Of a DNA stretch of 64,000 nucleotides, positions 47,401 through 57,963 are shown piece after piece. A model generated the notes under the pieces. That model was not told where the DNA came from, ran no database searches, and saw only the letters and a program-made list of their open reading frames with translations. The translations under genes were made by a program, and so were the position numbers. This DNA is from Gracilariopsis chorda (Eukaryota; Rhodophyta; Florideophyceae; Gracilariales; Gracilariaceae). Within the stretch, counting starts at the first letter, position 1, and each line of letters opens with the position of its first letter. The stretch lies in assembly GCA_003194525.1 (NCBI GenBank), contig NBIV01000021.1, positions 186,001 to 250,000 on the forward strand, in the 5' to 3' direction.

Positions 47401-48840
47401 ATGTTGTACCTGCCCCTCCTCCCTCGTCTGAGGTCGTCCTGGAAACAGGGAAACCCGCCTCTACGGACTCAGCAACGCCGAAAACCCCGGGACTAAATAG
47501 ACCGACTACTCTACCACACCCTACTCGGGGCCTCTCAGATTTACCGACTTTGTCGGAAACCCCGGCTCGGCCGGATCGTTCAGGTCCAAACGGACCTTTC
47601 TCTACTCCTAACACTACCGCCCCCTCGGCGCGCATTTACACCCTCCATGCGGGATATCCTACTATTACTACCCTTGCTCCGTCTAAGGAAGGGGAGGGGA
47701 CCTATTGTCACGCTGGAAATCTATTACCGTCGCAACGGGATTTGAGCAGGGAAACACGGAAGGTCGATGAAGCCTCGCAATCCCCCACACAGGGTTCTGG
47801 AATGACGCAGTTACACCGTATGATACGGGAGAGTAGACCAACATCGCAGTCCGTACCCCTGAACCAGGGCAATTCCCTGAATCAGGATACGATATCGTTT
47901 CGCAGACCCCTCACCAGGGTGTAGTCGCAGACCCGTCGTCGACGGAATTTCCCGCCAAAACGGATTCCTCAGCACCATCCACACCGCTGGTAGCAGGCAA
48001 CGCACGCCTTGGAAAACCAGCAACGCTGGAAATTGAAAAGACCCTCTTGAGGGAGGAAGGCAGGAATGCACATCTTGCACCTCAAGTCCCTGGCTATACA
48101 GCACCGGACTTGGAAATCGTTCATAACAGGAATGTTGTCCGAACTTCGGAGACAGAGGTGCAGAAGTCTCCGCGAAATCGCAGTAGTATACCGAGCGTCT
48201 CGGAAAAATATGGCGTCCTCGCCAGGGTTAAACTGGTCATCCCGGATGATGCACCTCTTGAGGAAGACATAACACCTCAATTAGAGGCAAAGTCCACGAA
48301 CAGGGTGTCCACGGCGCCAGCTGTCCACGCACCATTAGGGAGTTTGAGGCAACACACCGGAGCACCGGAAGTAACCACCGGATACTGGATGCCAACACAG
48401 CAGTGTCCGGCTCAGCCGGTCAGTGTAAGGCCCAAGCCAAGGGAGGCGGAACGCAAGGAGGCGGTTCAGAGCCACATGCCGTGGGAGGCACGTGAACGCA
48501 CGGAGATTGTGCGCCCCGCACCAATCACCGCGTGATGCGGAAAGCCCCAACAGGGAGTGACCTCCACAACTCCGCCAAAGCAGCAAGATGCCCGCAAGCT
48601 CGTGGTTCGACCGGACTACCGTCAACGTGGGACAGAGAACCACCGCAAACTAGCGGTACGACCCAACTATCGCGGTACGCAGCAACCGTTCCACGAAGAC
48701 ACCCTCTTGAGGGATATTATTCCGCACTCTGCGCCGCATCCTCCGAGCAAAGTCGGCACGTTGCATCCTGACGCACCCCTGAAGGGAAATATCCCGTCCA
48801 TCGGGCAACCCCTGACAAGCGAGGTCACCATAACACGGCA
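47401..48840 (+). other. Element B hairpin-saturated tail between integrase and chromodomain
   Basis: Poorly conserved, Pro/Thr-rich linker. The DNA has a short perfect hairpin every few dozen bases, for example CCCTGAACCAGGG (47857-47869), CCCTCTTGAGGG (48042-48053 and again 48702-48713) and CCGGCTCAGCCGG (48407-48419). Confidence 0.7.
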
Positions 48841-48844
48841 AGGC

Positions 48845-49063
48845 CGGCAGGTATACAAACAAGAGTTTGTGATTGACCTAATCGTCGGGCACACCTGGAA
48901 TCAAGAAGGCATTGTAAGATACCGCGTACGTTGGTACGGATATGACCCAAGCTGGGACACCATGGAACCCATCGAACACCTCCCTCGTTCGAAGGTGGTC
49001 CAATATCACCGCAGCGCGGGTACTGCAAATCCAGCTACGCTGTGCAACGCCCAAGTGGGATAA
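48845..49063 (+). pseudogene. Element B chromodomain
   Basis: YKQEFVIDLIVGHTWNQEG, then RVRWYGYDPSWDTMEPIEHL and KVVQYH make a clear chromodomain with the aromatic positions (Tyr, Trp, Tyr) of the family, placing the element among the chromoviruses. Confidence 0.9.
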
Positions 49064-49250
49064 AAACGCCACGAAGCCGGGGAACTTAGGAAAGAAGGAG
49101 TACACCCCCTTTTGTATGGACTCCGTCAATGATGGGAATGAAAGAGAAAACCCCGTTCTAAACGAGAAAGTTTACTCAGGAGCCTCGCGCTCCTGTGTGA
49201 TGCTAAGCTACAGTACTGGCTAAGCCAGGGAAAGAGACCAGGATACTAGA

Positions 49251-51059
49251 TTAGAGGTTTGACTCCTCCCCATCTTCCGGGGCGTGACCACCCGCAAGGC
49301 GGTAAGCCAAGGCATCCGCCATCGCGGTGAAGTCACCCGAAACCTCGGCAGCACCTAAACCCGCCCCGCAGAGGAAGCGGGCAATGATATTGCTTTCATT
49401 GACTGTACCCCCGCTGGGGAGTGAAGGCCCGGCGCTCGCCGTTGGAAGACTGGGAACCGGAGGCACCCCCTCGGAGGATTCGTCTACGACCATGTCGGCA
49501 ACGTCTAGTTCCATGTCCCCCGGCTCTTTGGGTTCGTTATCGACCATCGGGTCATCCCCGCTATACGCGCGGTAGTAATCGTTGGAATCGACGTACCCAA
49601 TCGGGTGGTCGCCCGGCACGTGCCGCGGTGCGTCGCGGAGTTCCCTCGCCTCCTCGGAGGAAATCTCTCGGAACTCCCAGGGATCGAAGTAGATGAAGTC
49701 CCCCGCAAGGGCGGTGTTTCTACCAAGACCCAGACCACCAGTACCGCCACCGCCGCCGTCAAGCCGACCGCTCTGTTCCAGCGGGACCTCGCTCCAGTCA
49801 ATACTGTCCATCAAACGAAGTAATTGGAGTACTTCGTCATTATTGGCAATACCCCCAAGGGGGACGCTGAGGTCCAGATTGCGAATAGCAGCCCGCACAC
49901 GCGGTAGGATGAACCACAGTCGATACTGGTCATAAAACTCAGCGAGGATATACGCTGCAGTGCGGGCAGCCCACTCCGTTACAATTACCGACAAAAGCCC
50001 CGACCGGGGATCCTGAATCAAAAAAGAATCGAGGTACGTGAGTGCCGGCTGGAGCTCAACGTAGCAACCCCGGCAGGCTTCATGGAACCCCCACCACTTG
50101 GTGTGCGACGTACCGACCGTGTCGATGAGGCGGGGCAATCCGCTCAATCTCCACGTTTTGATACGGGACAAAGTACCCGAATCTGGATCGCCATCGCCGT
50201 TCATAACGGATGAAGTTTTGGAGGAAGTTGGAGCAGAACTGCCGGGAAAGGTACCGGAACTCAGCCCAAAGTATCGGTCGTTCCCAACACAGGGCTCCTT
50301 GCCGCGCAGCAGTAAGGTCCCTCCACGCGAGGGTTTCGAGGCTGGCCAGGCGTTCGCCGTAACCGATTTCACCGCGCGTGCGGAATGGGCTGACGTCGAA
50401 GCCAAAGCCGGTAGGCACAGGGAATTCGAAAGGCGCCCGGCTCTGCCGTTGATATGCAATCCGCACCAGCGCCGCATGAGCCGCAATCGCGGATAATCCC
50501 GAATTTCTTCGGATATGGTGCACCAGGATGGCGATTACGAAGAGGTGACGAGGCTGGGTAGATCCTCGGCCAAAGCACCGGAACCATCCGCGTAGGCCGT
50601 AACCAAATCCCCGTTAAGGACAGCGATGGGATGGAACCACGGCGCAAGCCGGAGCCGAGAGGCATGACTCCAATTCATTGGATCTAACCCTACAACGGCG
50701 TTATAAGAAGGCAAAGTCGCCGCCGGGATCAGTCTGGAAGGAGCCACCGCTGGTGGAAGTTGGAACCCATGCTGGGACGCTGCGCCAATGTTGGCCGGCT
50801 GTACAGGAGTTCGCCTCCCTTGTGGCAAGGGTACGGACTGGAAACCGGTTGTGAAGTTTCCAACTGGAGTCGGTCTTGGAGGCTGGTTGTTGTTGTTGTT
50901 CATATTCTTCTTCGAAAGGGCGTGATCTGACTGAGTTGAGCAGGAAGAGGACGAGCGTGCACTTGTGGAAGGCTGGTTTGCTGCTTTTGCAGGAGGTTGT
51001 TTCTCTGAGGCAGAGGCTTGACCTGGTGACCCGGAGAGGTTTGGACTTTTATCACCCAT
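49251..51059 (-). CDS. Antisense accessory coding region of element B, unknown function
   Basis: About 600 codons on the strand opposite gag-pol, from ATG at 51059 to a stop at 49251, with a few breaks. N-terminal 120 residues: Ser/Gln/Pro/Asn-rich, including an NNNNN run. Middle: SRLRLAPWFHPIAVLNGDL, AEFRYLSRQ, RWRSRFGYFVPYQNVEIERI. Then RTAAYILAEFYDQYRLWFIL, a Gly-rich linker, an acidic stretch and the C-terminal FTAMADALAYRLAGG. Element A has the same blocks in the same relative place. I see no known enzyme motif and no signal peptide, and nothing that resembles an envelope protein. Confidence 0.75.
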
Positions 51060-51102
51060 TGTCCGCTGGGATTCGCCCGCGTTCGCGGTTGCTTTCCGGA
51101 CT

Positions 51103-51115
51103 AAGGAGGGGGATA
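51103..51115 (+). promoter_or_regulatory. Element B polypurine tract
   Basis: AAGGAGGGGGATA immediately before the 3' LTR. Confidence 0.85.
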
Positions 51116-51912
51116 TGAAGTGCAATGCCCTCAGAGAGGGATTCTTGGTACTTGGTTGATTTCCCGAAGGTTTCGGTAATGTAGTCATTGCATGAAATAC
51201 GACCACTAATAGTGGATTTGACACGTGGGACACGGAAGAGTCAATTGGCGGTTGGCCACAGTAGTGGGCATGAACCACCAAAGTGGAGTAATTTAGTTAA
51301 TTCTTTTTATTATTTTTACACCCATTTCTGGGATGGTTAGTACTTAGTGCGCCGGCGGGTTGCCGTCGCACCAGTAAACCTTCCCAAACAAGAGACCCCA
51401 ACCTGGAGAATGGGCTCTAGACCTCACCGCCTTCGCGTGTTCTCTACTCCTCTTTGGAGGGAAGCACCGTCGCATACGGGAAGTCTATCTCCCTTGCCTA
51501 TCTAAACGACCCGAGTATTCGGATTGTTATTCCAGCTGTCTTGGTGTTCACCTCGTATAAGGTCTGTTTACCGGCACTGCCGTTAGTCTTCGTCACGACA
51601 CTCGTGACTCAGCTCCCCCCTTATTTTTCCCTTTACAGGGTGGCTTTCCCGCTACCCACGGCTCATGTTCGCGCGTGCCACTAACGTGGAAACCTCACCT
51701 CTGTAGGGGAAGACCACCCCCATACACCACTCCTGCGGATACCCGATTCTTGCCTCAACCTCCCTGCGCAAGTCGCAACGGGTGGCCTGGGCCCTACAAC
51801 CCGACATAGTCGTGCCATTCCTGGGAGGGCTCTACCCAACTGGGCTCACCTATAACGAGGAAAGATCCCGAACGTCTTTCGGTGCACTCCCGCTTCCTGG
51901 CATTGAACTACA
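51116..51912 (+). repeat. Element B 3' LTR
   Basis: 797 bp, TGAAGTGCAATG...CTACA, same length as the 5' copy. Its left edge is 57 bp from the ATG of the antisense coding region, so an antisense transcript starting in this LTR would read straight into it. Confidence 0.95.
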
Positions 51913-51917
51913 CGTGT
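51913..51917. repeat. Target-site duplication of element B, right (CGTGT)
   Basis: CGTGT directly after the 3' LTR, identical to 40412-40416. Confidence 0.9.
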
Positions 51918-51984
51918 GTCTATGTAATGCCCGAATGGCGTTTATCAGGTCGCTCCAGTGAACAGCAAGCTGCGTCTTGATATC

Positions 51985-52850
51985 GGTTCACTGCATCTAT
52001 ACGAACGAAAAGAGGATCCTTGCGGCTCTTATCGCGTTCATAAGCGCTGAAATCGGCACTAACCTTACCACACCGCTCACTCTCATTGTTCTGCACATGC
52101 TTCTTCTCCGATCAACAATACTAGCCTTAACTCCTGACCAAAAAGCCGTAGCCACGCTATCCTGCATATCAGTCTTGTCCACGGCGACTTGAACCGCCTC
52201 AGTAAGATAAAATCAAGCACTTTCCTTACTCTGTTCCTTCTCAAACAAGGCCGAAACATAGTCAGATTCCTGTTGTCTAACACTATCCCACTGCAAAGCG
52301 TCGTTCAACACGCGCGCACTGCACTCCATCGCGAGTTCATAAACGTGATCATCCTGCAACAAGCCAAGCACAGCCTGCTTCTAAAGCGGCTCAACTTGTT
52401 CGACAGTAGCCTTATCTTGCAGCAAACCCCTCACTATAACAGGCGCCTGCATCTGCAATTGCTGCTCCTGCAAGGAAGCCGCCGCAACCTCCGCACCTTC
52501 AACAGCATCTCACCTCTTGATGCGCAGCCAACAAACCACCACGCTGCCCAACAGCAGCAGCGCGCCGCCGATGAGAACGCGCGCGCAGTTCCAGCCGCGC
52601 TTTTCCAGAGACCTTTCCAGGTCGTGGAAGGAGAGTAGCAGACGCGCTCGCGGGTCCGTTCCCCACGTGGCCGGCTCGGCGTGCAATTGCGCGCCGCCCT
52701 GGAGGCTCTCGCTGGCCTTTCGCAGGGCGTCGGCGCGGCGGGACGGCGGTGGCGAACGCCATGTGCACGACTGCCGATGCAGTCAGGGCTGCAGCGGCGC
52801 GTGCTGTGGCCCCGGCGCGTCGCACGAAAGTTGCAGAGTGCGCGTGACGG
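51985..52850 (-). pseudogene. Decayed host gene, protein with one membrane segment
   Basis: A minus frame with clear coding character but three in-frame stops (one at 52510-52512). From the right: DALRKASESLQGG, FHDLERSLEKRGWN, a membrane segment RVLIGGALLLLGSVVVCW, then helical sequence VIVRGLLQDKATVEQVEPL, VLGLLQDDHVYELAMECSAR and DKTDMQDSVATAFWSGVKAS. An Ala/Arg-rich stretch just upstream (RRAGATARAAAALTAS), in another frame, looks like an organelle targeting peptide. I do not recognise the family; an organelle membrane protein is a guess. Confidence 0.5.
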
Positions 52851-53849
52851 GACACACAGCGCGGAAAATCAGTCAGCAAAGCGGAAGCACGGCCGTGGAG
52901 CGGGAGGCACAGCCGGCCGTGAAGCGAAAGTGCGCTCCGTCGCAAAGCGAAAGCGAAAGTGAAACCGAAAGCGCAATCAATGGCGAGGCGAAAGCGCACA
53001 CCACACGAAGCGAAATTCGCACGCGCGAAGCGCGAGCTCAGAAAGCCGCAGCCAGACACCAACCAAAAAGCATCACCAGCGACCAACGAGAAGCGCACGA
53101 AAATAACATAAAAACAAAGCAAAAAGTCACAGACCACTGTCGTTGCCAATGGCGCGCGGCGACTCGAGCACGGCATCAGCACCGGTTGCGTGTTGCGGTT
53201 CGCTCCGCTTGTCAGGCGCAGCGCTCATCCACAGCTCGCGCAGCTCTCCCCTGTGTTAGAATTAGTTATTATTTACCTTTCTTTGAGTATAGTTGGCTCT
53301 AGCATCAGGTCTAACGTGCACAAACCAGCTATTTTTATTCTACTCGATCTGCTGAAGAAATCGGTTACCCATTTGCCATGCCAAACTGGCCTCAAAGCCA
53401 AGTTGACAGCTTCGTGACACCCTGTCAATATGACATGACAACATGTTCATGTCAAAGAAGTCTTGGTTGACCACGTGGACATATTGGCTCTAAATTACAT
53501 GTTGCCTACTACTCACAACGTTGGCAGACACTTCACACGGTACAGCAGGGATCGAACGGTCATGGAAGATTCCCGAGAGAGTCGAGCCAAATCATCACTG
53601 GCACCCTGGGTTCATGCCAGATCATCAAGACCTTGTCTGATGACAAGTCATCAGCATTGATGGAATTTGCCAAGTCATCAAACGACCAGATCTGGCACTG
53701 AACCCGGTACACCAGTCGCGTATGGAGGCCAGCACGACCACCAAGCATCATACCGTCTAACTCGGACGAATTCTCATCGACTAGTGGCACTCATAGAACT
53801 AGACTAGAAACTCTATATAAACCCCGATGGATCTTCCGAACTTCTAACT
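52851..53849. other. GC-rich then mixed region without a recognised gene
   Basis: 52850-53180 is GC-rich and open on both strands, probably upstream sequence of the decayed gene at 51985-52850. 53180-53849 holds a TATA-like CTATATAAACCCC near 53812 and a short repeat of the form AAGTCATCA/GATCATCA around 53590-53680. Nothing else is clear. Confidence 0.4.
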
Positions 53850-53904
53850 CGGATCATCACCATCGACTTCCAACCAATTCAACCACTGCACCTCTGTTCC
53901 TAAC

Positions 53905-54075
53905 ACCTTGACAGCCAGTCGCACCTGCTCGCCCGTCGGACTTTCGTACTTGAGCATCGCGTCCGCCAATCGATGCAGCTTCTGCTCGCGCGTTTTCAGC
54001 AGCAGCTTCACGCGCGTGTACGACTCATCCACAATCCGTTTCATTTCGCCTTTAATGAAGGCGCAAGTTTCCCCC
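53905..54075 (-). pseudogene. FtsH-like protease, C-terminal fragment
   Basis: On the minus strand EMKRIVDESYTRVKLLLKTR then EQKLHRLADAMLKYE and GEQVRLAV match the last helices of the M41 peptidase domain of FtsH/AFG3/YME1 AAA proteases, which degrade membrane proteins in plastids and mitochondria. Only about 55 residues are present; both ends break off into unrelated sequence, so this is a gene fragment. Confidence 0.75.
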
Positions 54076-54626
54076 TTTCCCGCTCCTTGTCGTACATTTA
54101 GATTCTAGACTTTGCTTTCGACAGCACCTGCAACAGGTCACAGAACGCTACTATTCACGATGCAGGATCTTGCGAAGAATGGCAACCAAGACGTAGAGGG
54201 CTCATTGGAAGACCATTTAGATGCTCCGCGTCGGATTCGCAGAGCTCATCGCGGGGTACGCCGTGGCCATAGTAGTGCCAAATGCAAAGAAAAACAGCAT
54301 TGGCAGCCCTAGAGCAGGCCAGAAACGAAGCAGTCCGCATCCAAACCGGGTGCGTGAAGTCGACGCCAGTAGCCCAGATGCAGAAGCTATATCGGTTCGC
54401 CCCGCCACCCGCATGAACACAAAGCGAAAACAGCGGGATCCCTCTCAGCTAATCTACTCTGAGAGGTTCCCTCTACTCCTACCAACTACAAATAAAACAG
54501 AATATAAACCTAAGCTAAGTTCTCTTCTTTGCGTATTCTTTCTTCCATGCATCTAATAAGGTCCTTGCGTAGAGCGCTGAAGCCAATTAGTGACGTAATA
54601 ACGCTCTCCTTTATGCACAGTGCCTC
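54076..54626. other. Spacer with a possible further gene fragment
   Basis: A minus stretch at about 54340-54217 has a hydrophobic run (LPMLFFFAFGTTMATAYPAM) that could be part of another captured gene, unassigned. Confidence 0.3.
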
Positions 54627-54945
54627 TCAATACAATCCGCCGTCCACCATGATTGCCTCTTTGGCTTCCTGTTCTTGTTGAGGTTCTTCTGTCCTTCTTT
54701 CCTGTAGACGGACAGTCTCTTCATCTTGCAGTTCCGTAATTAGGTTAAAGCCTTGTCTCTTAGCTTGCGAATCCTCAATAAAAAGCCCTCTTGATTCATG
54801 CAAACCAACATGTTGTGTAGTATAACAGACCTTACTTATCATGACCTCGTTTTTCTTATACCATAAGAAAGATTCTCTTCGCAGTACCTGAAACCGAGCC
54901 ACTAGAACACCAAAAGCTCTTTCGATGTCCTTTCTTAATGCTTTC
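54627..54945 (-). pseudogene. PIF/Harbinger-like transposase, C-terminal part, split by a solo LTR
   Basis: ALRKDIERAFGVLVARFQVL is the hallmark of plant-type PIF/Harbinger transposases, including the catalytic Glu context (RKDIERAFG). It continues with a KVCYTTQHV block and a Gln/Glu-rich tail. The upstream part is at 55778-56225. Removing the solo LTR and one copy of the 5-bp duplication joins KVQE to ALRKDIER in one frame, so the gene was open here when the LTR element landed. Confidence 0.82.
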
Positions 54946-55777
54946 TGTGGTGAAATGCCCCAAAGGGGAAAAACACCGAAAGACGTCCGGGATCTTCCTC
55001 TCACGAGGTGAACCCAGTTGGGTAGAGCCCTCCCAGAGTTGTCACGGCGAGGCCGGTTTGTAAGACCAGGGACACCTGTCGCGACTCGCGCAGGGAGGTG
55101 AAGGCAAAGAATCGGTATCCGCGTGAGCGGGGTGTGATCCTCAGTAGAGGTATGTTTCCACGTGAGTGGGGAAGTGTGAGCGGGTGCACACAGGAAAGCC
55201 GCGGGTAGCGGGATGTACTACCCTGAAAGGGGGAAAGGAGGAGAGTGAAGGGAAAGGAGGAAGAGTCGGCGATCGTGAGTCGCGAGAGCGACGAACAAAT
55301 ACGGCAATGCCGGTGGACAGGACTCCCTATACAGGGCGAAACACCAATGTGATTGGAACAATTATACTCCCAAGGATGGGCCCCTTTAGATGTGCAAGGG
55401 GGTTAGATGTTCCGTGGTTTACGGCGTTTCCCTCCAAGGAGGAGTAGAGCACGCGCGCAAGCGGTAACAACTAGAGCCAATTCCCCAGGTTGGGGTCCCT
55501 TGTTGGGGAAGGTTTACTGGTGCGAGGACAGCACGCCGTCGCACTATGTACTAGCTTCCCAGAAATGGGTGTGAAAGTAATAAATAATATTAACTAAAAT
55601 ACTCCACATTTCGTGGCAACATCCAATACTGTGGCCAACCGCCAATAGACCCAAAACCGTGTCCCACATGTCCATACCCACCATTGTGGGGCGTAGTTCA
55701 TATACACACTACACAACCGATAATATCGGGAAAACGATCAAGTACCAAGAATCCCTCCCTGAGGGCGTTGCACTTCA
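54946..55777 (-). repeat. Solo LTR of the same Ty3/Gypsy lineage as elements A and B
   Basis: 832 bp. In element orientation it starts TGAAGTGCAACGCC and ends ACCACA. It aligns over its whole length with the LTRs of element B but is clearly diverged. The flanks are GGAAG and GAAAG in the same orientation, a 5-bp duplication with one mismatch. No internal region remains, as expected after recombination between two LTRs. Confidence 0.9.
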
Positions 55778-56225
55778 CTTCCTGTACTTTTGTGTACTGC
55801 CCTTCGTCCACGCTCGCCAGAGAATGAATCGGACGCGCAAACATAGTCCAATGGGGATATATTCCATCCACGAGGAAATAAATTAGACGCTTGTTCTGCG
55901 CATTACGATGAAATCTGTAGTCAGTAGGGAGATTTATATCATACGTACCGTTCAAGATAGAATTGAATAAATGGAATACTTCTAAAAGTCTTTTGTCATT
56001 GTTTGTGCTACAACGACCCGCGAACGAATGCCACACAAATAGATCCCTATCTGCCCATGCTTCGACAGCAACTGTAGCCAGCTCCCTTTCTTTCGTGTTA
56101 TGGGGTGTACTGTCAGTGAACCAGGGCAGTTTTTCAATGTATCGTGCAGCAATCAACGCATCCAATGCATCCTTTGAAACCATCTTCACTGTTTCTCTCT
56201 GATATGTCCTGTATTTCGCTTTTCG
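55778..56225 (-). pseudogene. PIF/Harbinger-like transposase, central part
   Basis: Reading right to left: ELATVAVEAWADRDLFVWHS, STNNDKRLLEVFHLFNSILN, YFLVDGIYPHWTMFARPI, EGQYTKVQE. The Asp of LVDGIYP and the ADRDLFVWH block are catalytic-core landmarks of the family. The N-terminal third of a normal transposase (about 400 residues) is not visible to the right of 56225, where a stop precedes this frame. Confidence 0.82.
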
Positions 56226-57963
56226 TCAGCAGTCTGTTTAGGTACCTTTCTGCGTATGAATGAATGATACAAGAACAAAAGCAGTAAAATTAACTTATAA
56301 TAGTCTCTACACCCATTTCACACCCATCATCCAGGTCGTTATATGACCGAGGAGTTGCCAGTATTTTTAAGCATGCTAATAGCTTTATTTAAGCAGGAAC
56401 TGTTTTCTTCTCCGCCGAATTTTTTTGTTGTTTCCATATCTGTGCAAAAGAAGAACTCAAGTCGTCCAACAGTTTCTTAAACATTACTTTGGGAACTCGA
56501 AAACGACGCGGAAATGAACGCAAGAAATAGGTTGGATGATCAAAAAGATAGTCGGCATTCCATATGTTTTGACTTCATTGAATGTTTTTGGAAACTGGTT
56601 CTCTGCCTTTTTGTTTGTCCATCGTGCATTTTTGAATCAATGATAAAACTGAGCAACTGCTACGGTTTGGTTTCACATAAAAACATGTCTGTTTCTCTTA
56701 CGTTGTGCAGTCATACTTCCCAAGTCTTCAGCTTGTAAGTTCAGTGGCGGAAACGATCGAGCAGAGGCGAGGCGATCGAATGGCGTCGTTCAAATATGTT
56801 GGCTGTGATTCTTTGTACCTCATACAGGGCGCTTGGTTGAGATCTGAATTGATTGGCTAGCGTTTCGTGTATTGCAAACGGCTCGTACTAGTAGTCAAGC
56901 ATATCGCACTCGACTGGTAGACTTGCACATTCTTTGGGATGCTAACTTGACTTTTATTTTCAAAACAAGTGTCTATAACATAGAGCACTGGTAGACTTGC
57001 TCTAAAGATGGCCAAATTTGTAGAAATGCTTAATTGGAGCTTTTCTTTGTTGTCCAGTGTTGGTCGTTCGCGAAAGTTACAGATACGACAATCTACGAGC
57101 GCTGTCTGCGTGATGACAGAAAGACGAAGGCTGGGCGTCCAGTGGAACCGAAACACGGATGTAGTGTAGAGAGAATAGAGCTACTAGTAGAGAAAGAGAC
57201 AAAAGTGCTGCCAGTCAAACGGGCACCTTACTGGCGGTGTCCTGCGTTGTGAGTTGCCTTCCAAGAACGTAGAAGGCCTTTTATGAGCGCCCCCTGCCGA
57301 GTCGATTGTCAGCTGACCTCGGCAAGAACGATAGCTTCACTACCAAGCGTAGCATACGAGAAAAGTGCAACCAACGCAATTGCCGGCCACGCATTTGCTA
57401 CCCACGTTGTCAGCCGCGCATTAGCTAGCGACGCAGTTGTTAGCTACGCGCTTGCTACCTAGCAGAAAGTGCTATCCAGTGTACAAGGTGAGTTGATGCC
57501 TTATTTGGCTACAACATTCTTGAAATTGGTAGTCTGGCTCTAACCCTTACCCTCCGTACCAACTGTGGGAGCTCACTACAAGCTGATTCGTTCATTCAAA
57601 CTCGGTTCCGCCTACGCTCGTGGAAGCTCACTAAAAGTTTCGCTGGACAAGCTCGCAGCAGTGTCTGGCCGGACACTTTTGTACCCCAGTCGTTTCACAC
57701 CAACCGTACCGATACGAACTTGCATACATTAATTCCTCGTAGCGCGGGGGTTTGCCAAGAAGCCCAATAGCCTATAATATGTACTCCTATACCGTAGCCT
57801 CGAACTACAAACCAAACAATCTCGTTCTGAGCCCCAACCTAAATTGTAACAGTGGCTCTCCCAGTGATCTTGAAAGAAAAGCCGACTTTCATAACGAAGC
57901 TAGCGTTCTTGAACCTAAATGATAGCGGTGTCTGTGTCTGGGAACAACCCAGCGATGGAACAC
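56226..57963. other. Region without a recognised gene
   Basis: AT-rich to 57000, then mixed. No convincing coding frame. A degenerate array of 15-bp repeats lies at 57373-57460. Confidence 0.5.
57373..57460. repeat. Degenerate repeats of about 15 bp
   Basis: Five or six loose copies of ACGCATTTGCTACCC-like units. Confidence 0.5.

Larger units (their letters stand above)
40417..51912 (+). mobile_element. Element B: Ty3/Gypsy chromovirus LTR retrotransposon, structurally complete, younger, lightly broken
   Basis: An 11.5-kb element with two 797-bp LTRs, a perfect 5-bp target duplication, primer-binding site, polypurine tract and every expected domain: gag with CCHC knuckle, protease, RT, RNase H, integrase and chromodomain. 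An extra coding region lies on the opposite strand before the 3' LTR. The LTR copies differ at about 40 of 797 sites (near 5%), so the insertion is fairly recent compared with A. The coding regions carry a handful of breaks (fewer than ten by eye). Confidence 0.95.

Noticed and set aside
49251-51059. Envelope gene in the antisense region of element B
   Set aside because: Wrong strand for an envelope gene, no signal peptide or membrane segment, and a Ser/Gln-rich N-terminus.
52517-53302. 261-codon plus-strand Ser/Arg-rich frame
   Set aside because: GC-rich DNA is open on both strands here; the minus third frame has the convincing protein features (membrane segment, helical repeats).
53539-53560. 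tRNA-like GGGATCGAAC
   Set aside because: The bases around it do not form a T-arm, and no acceptor or anticodon arms are present.
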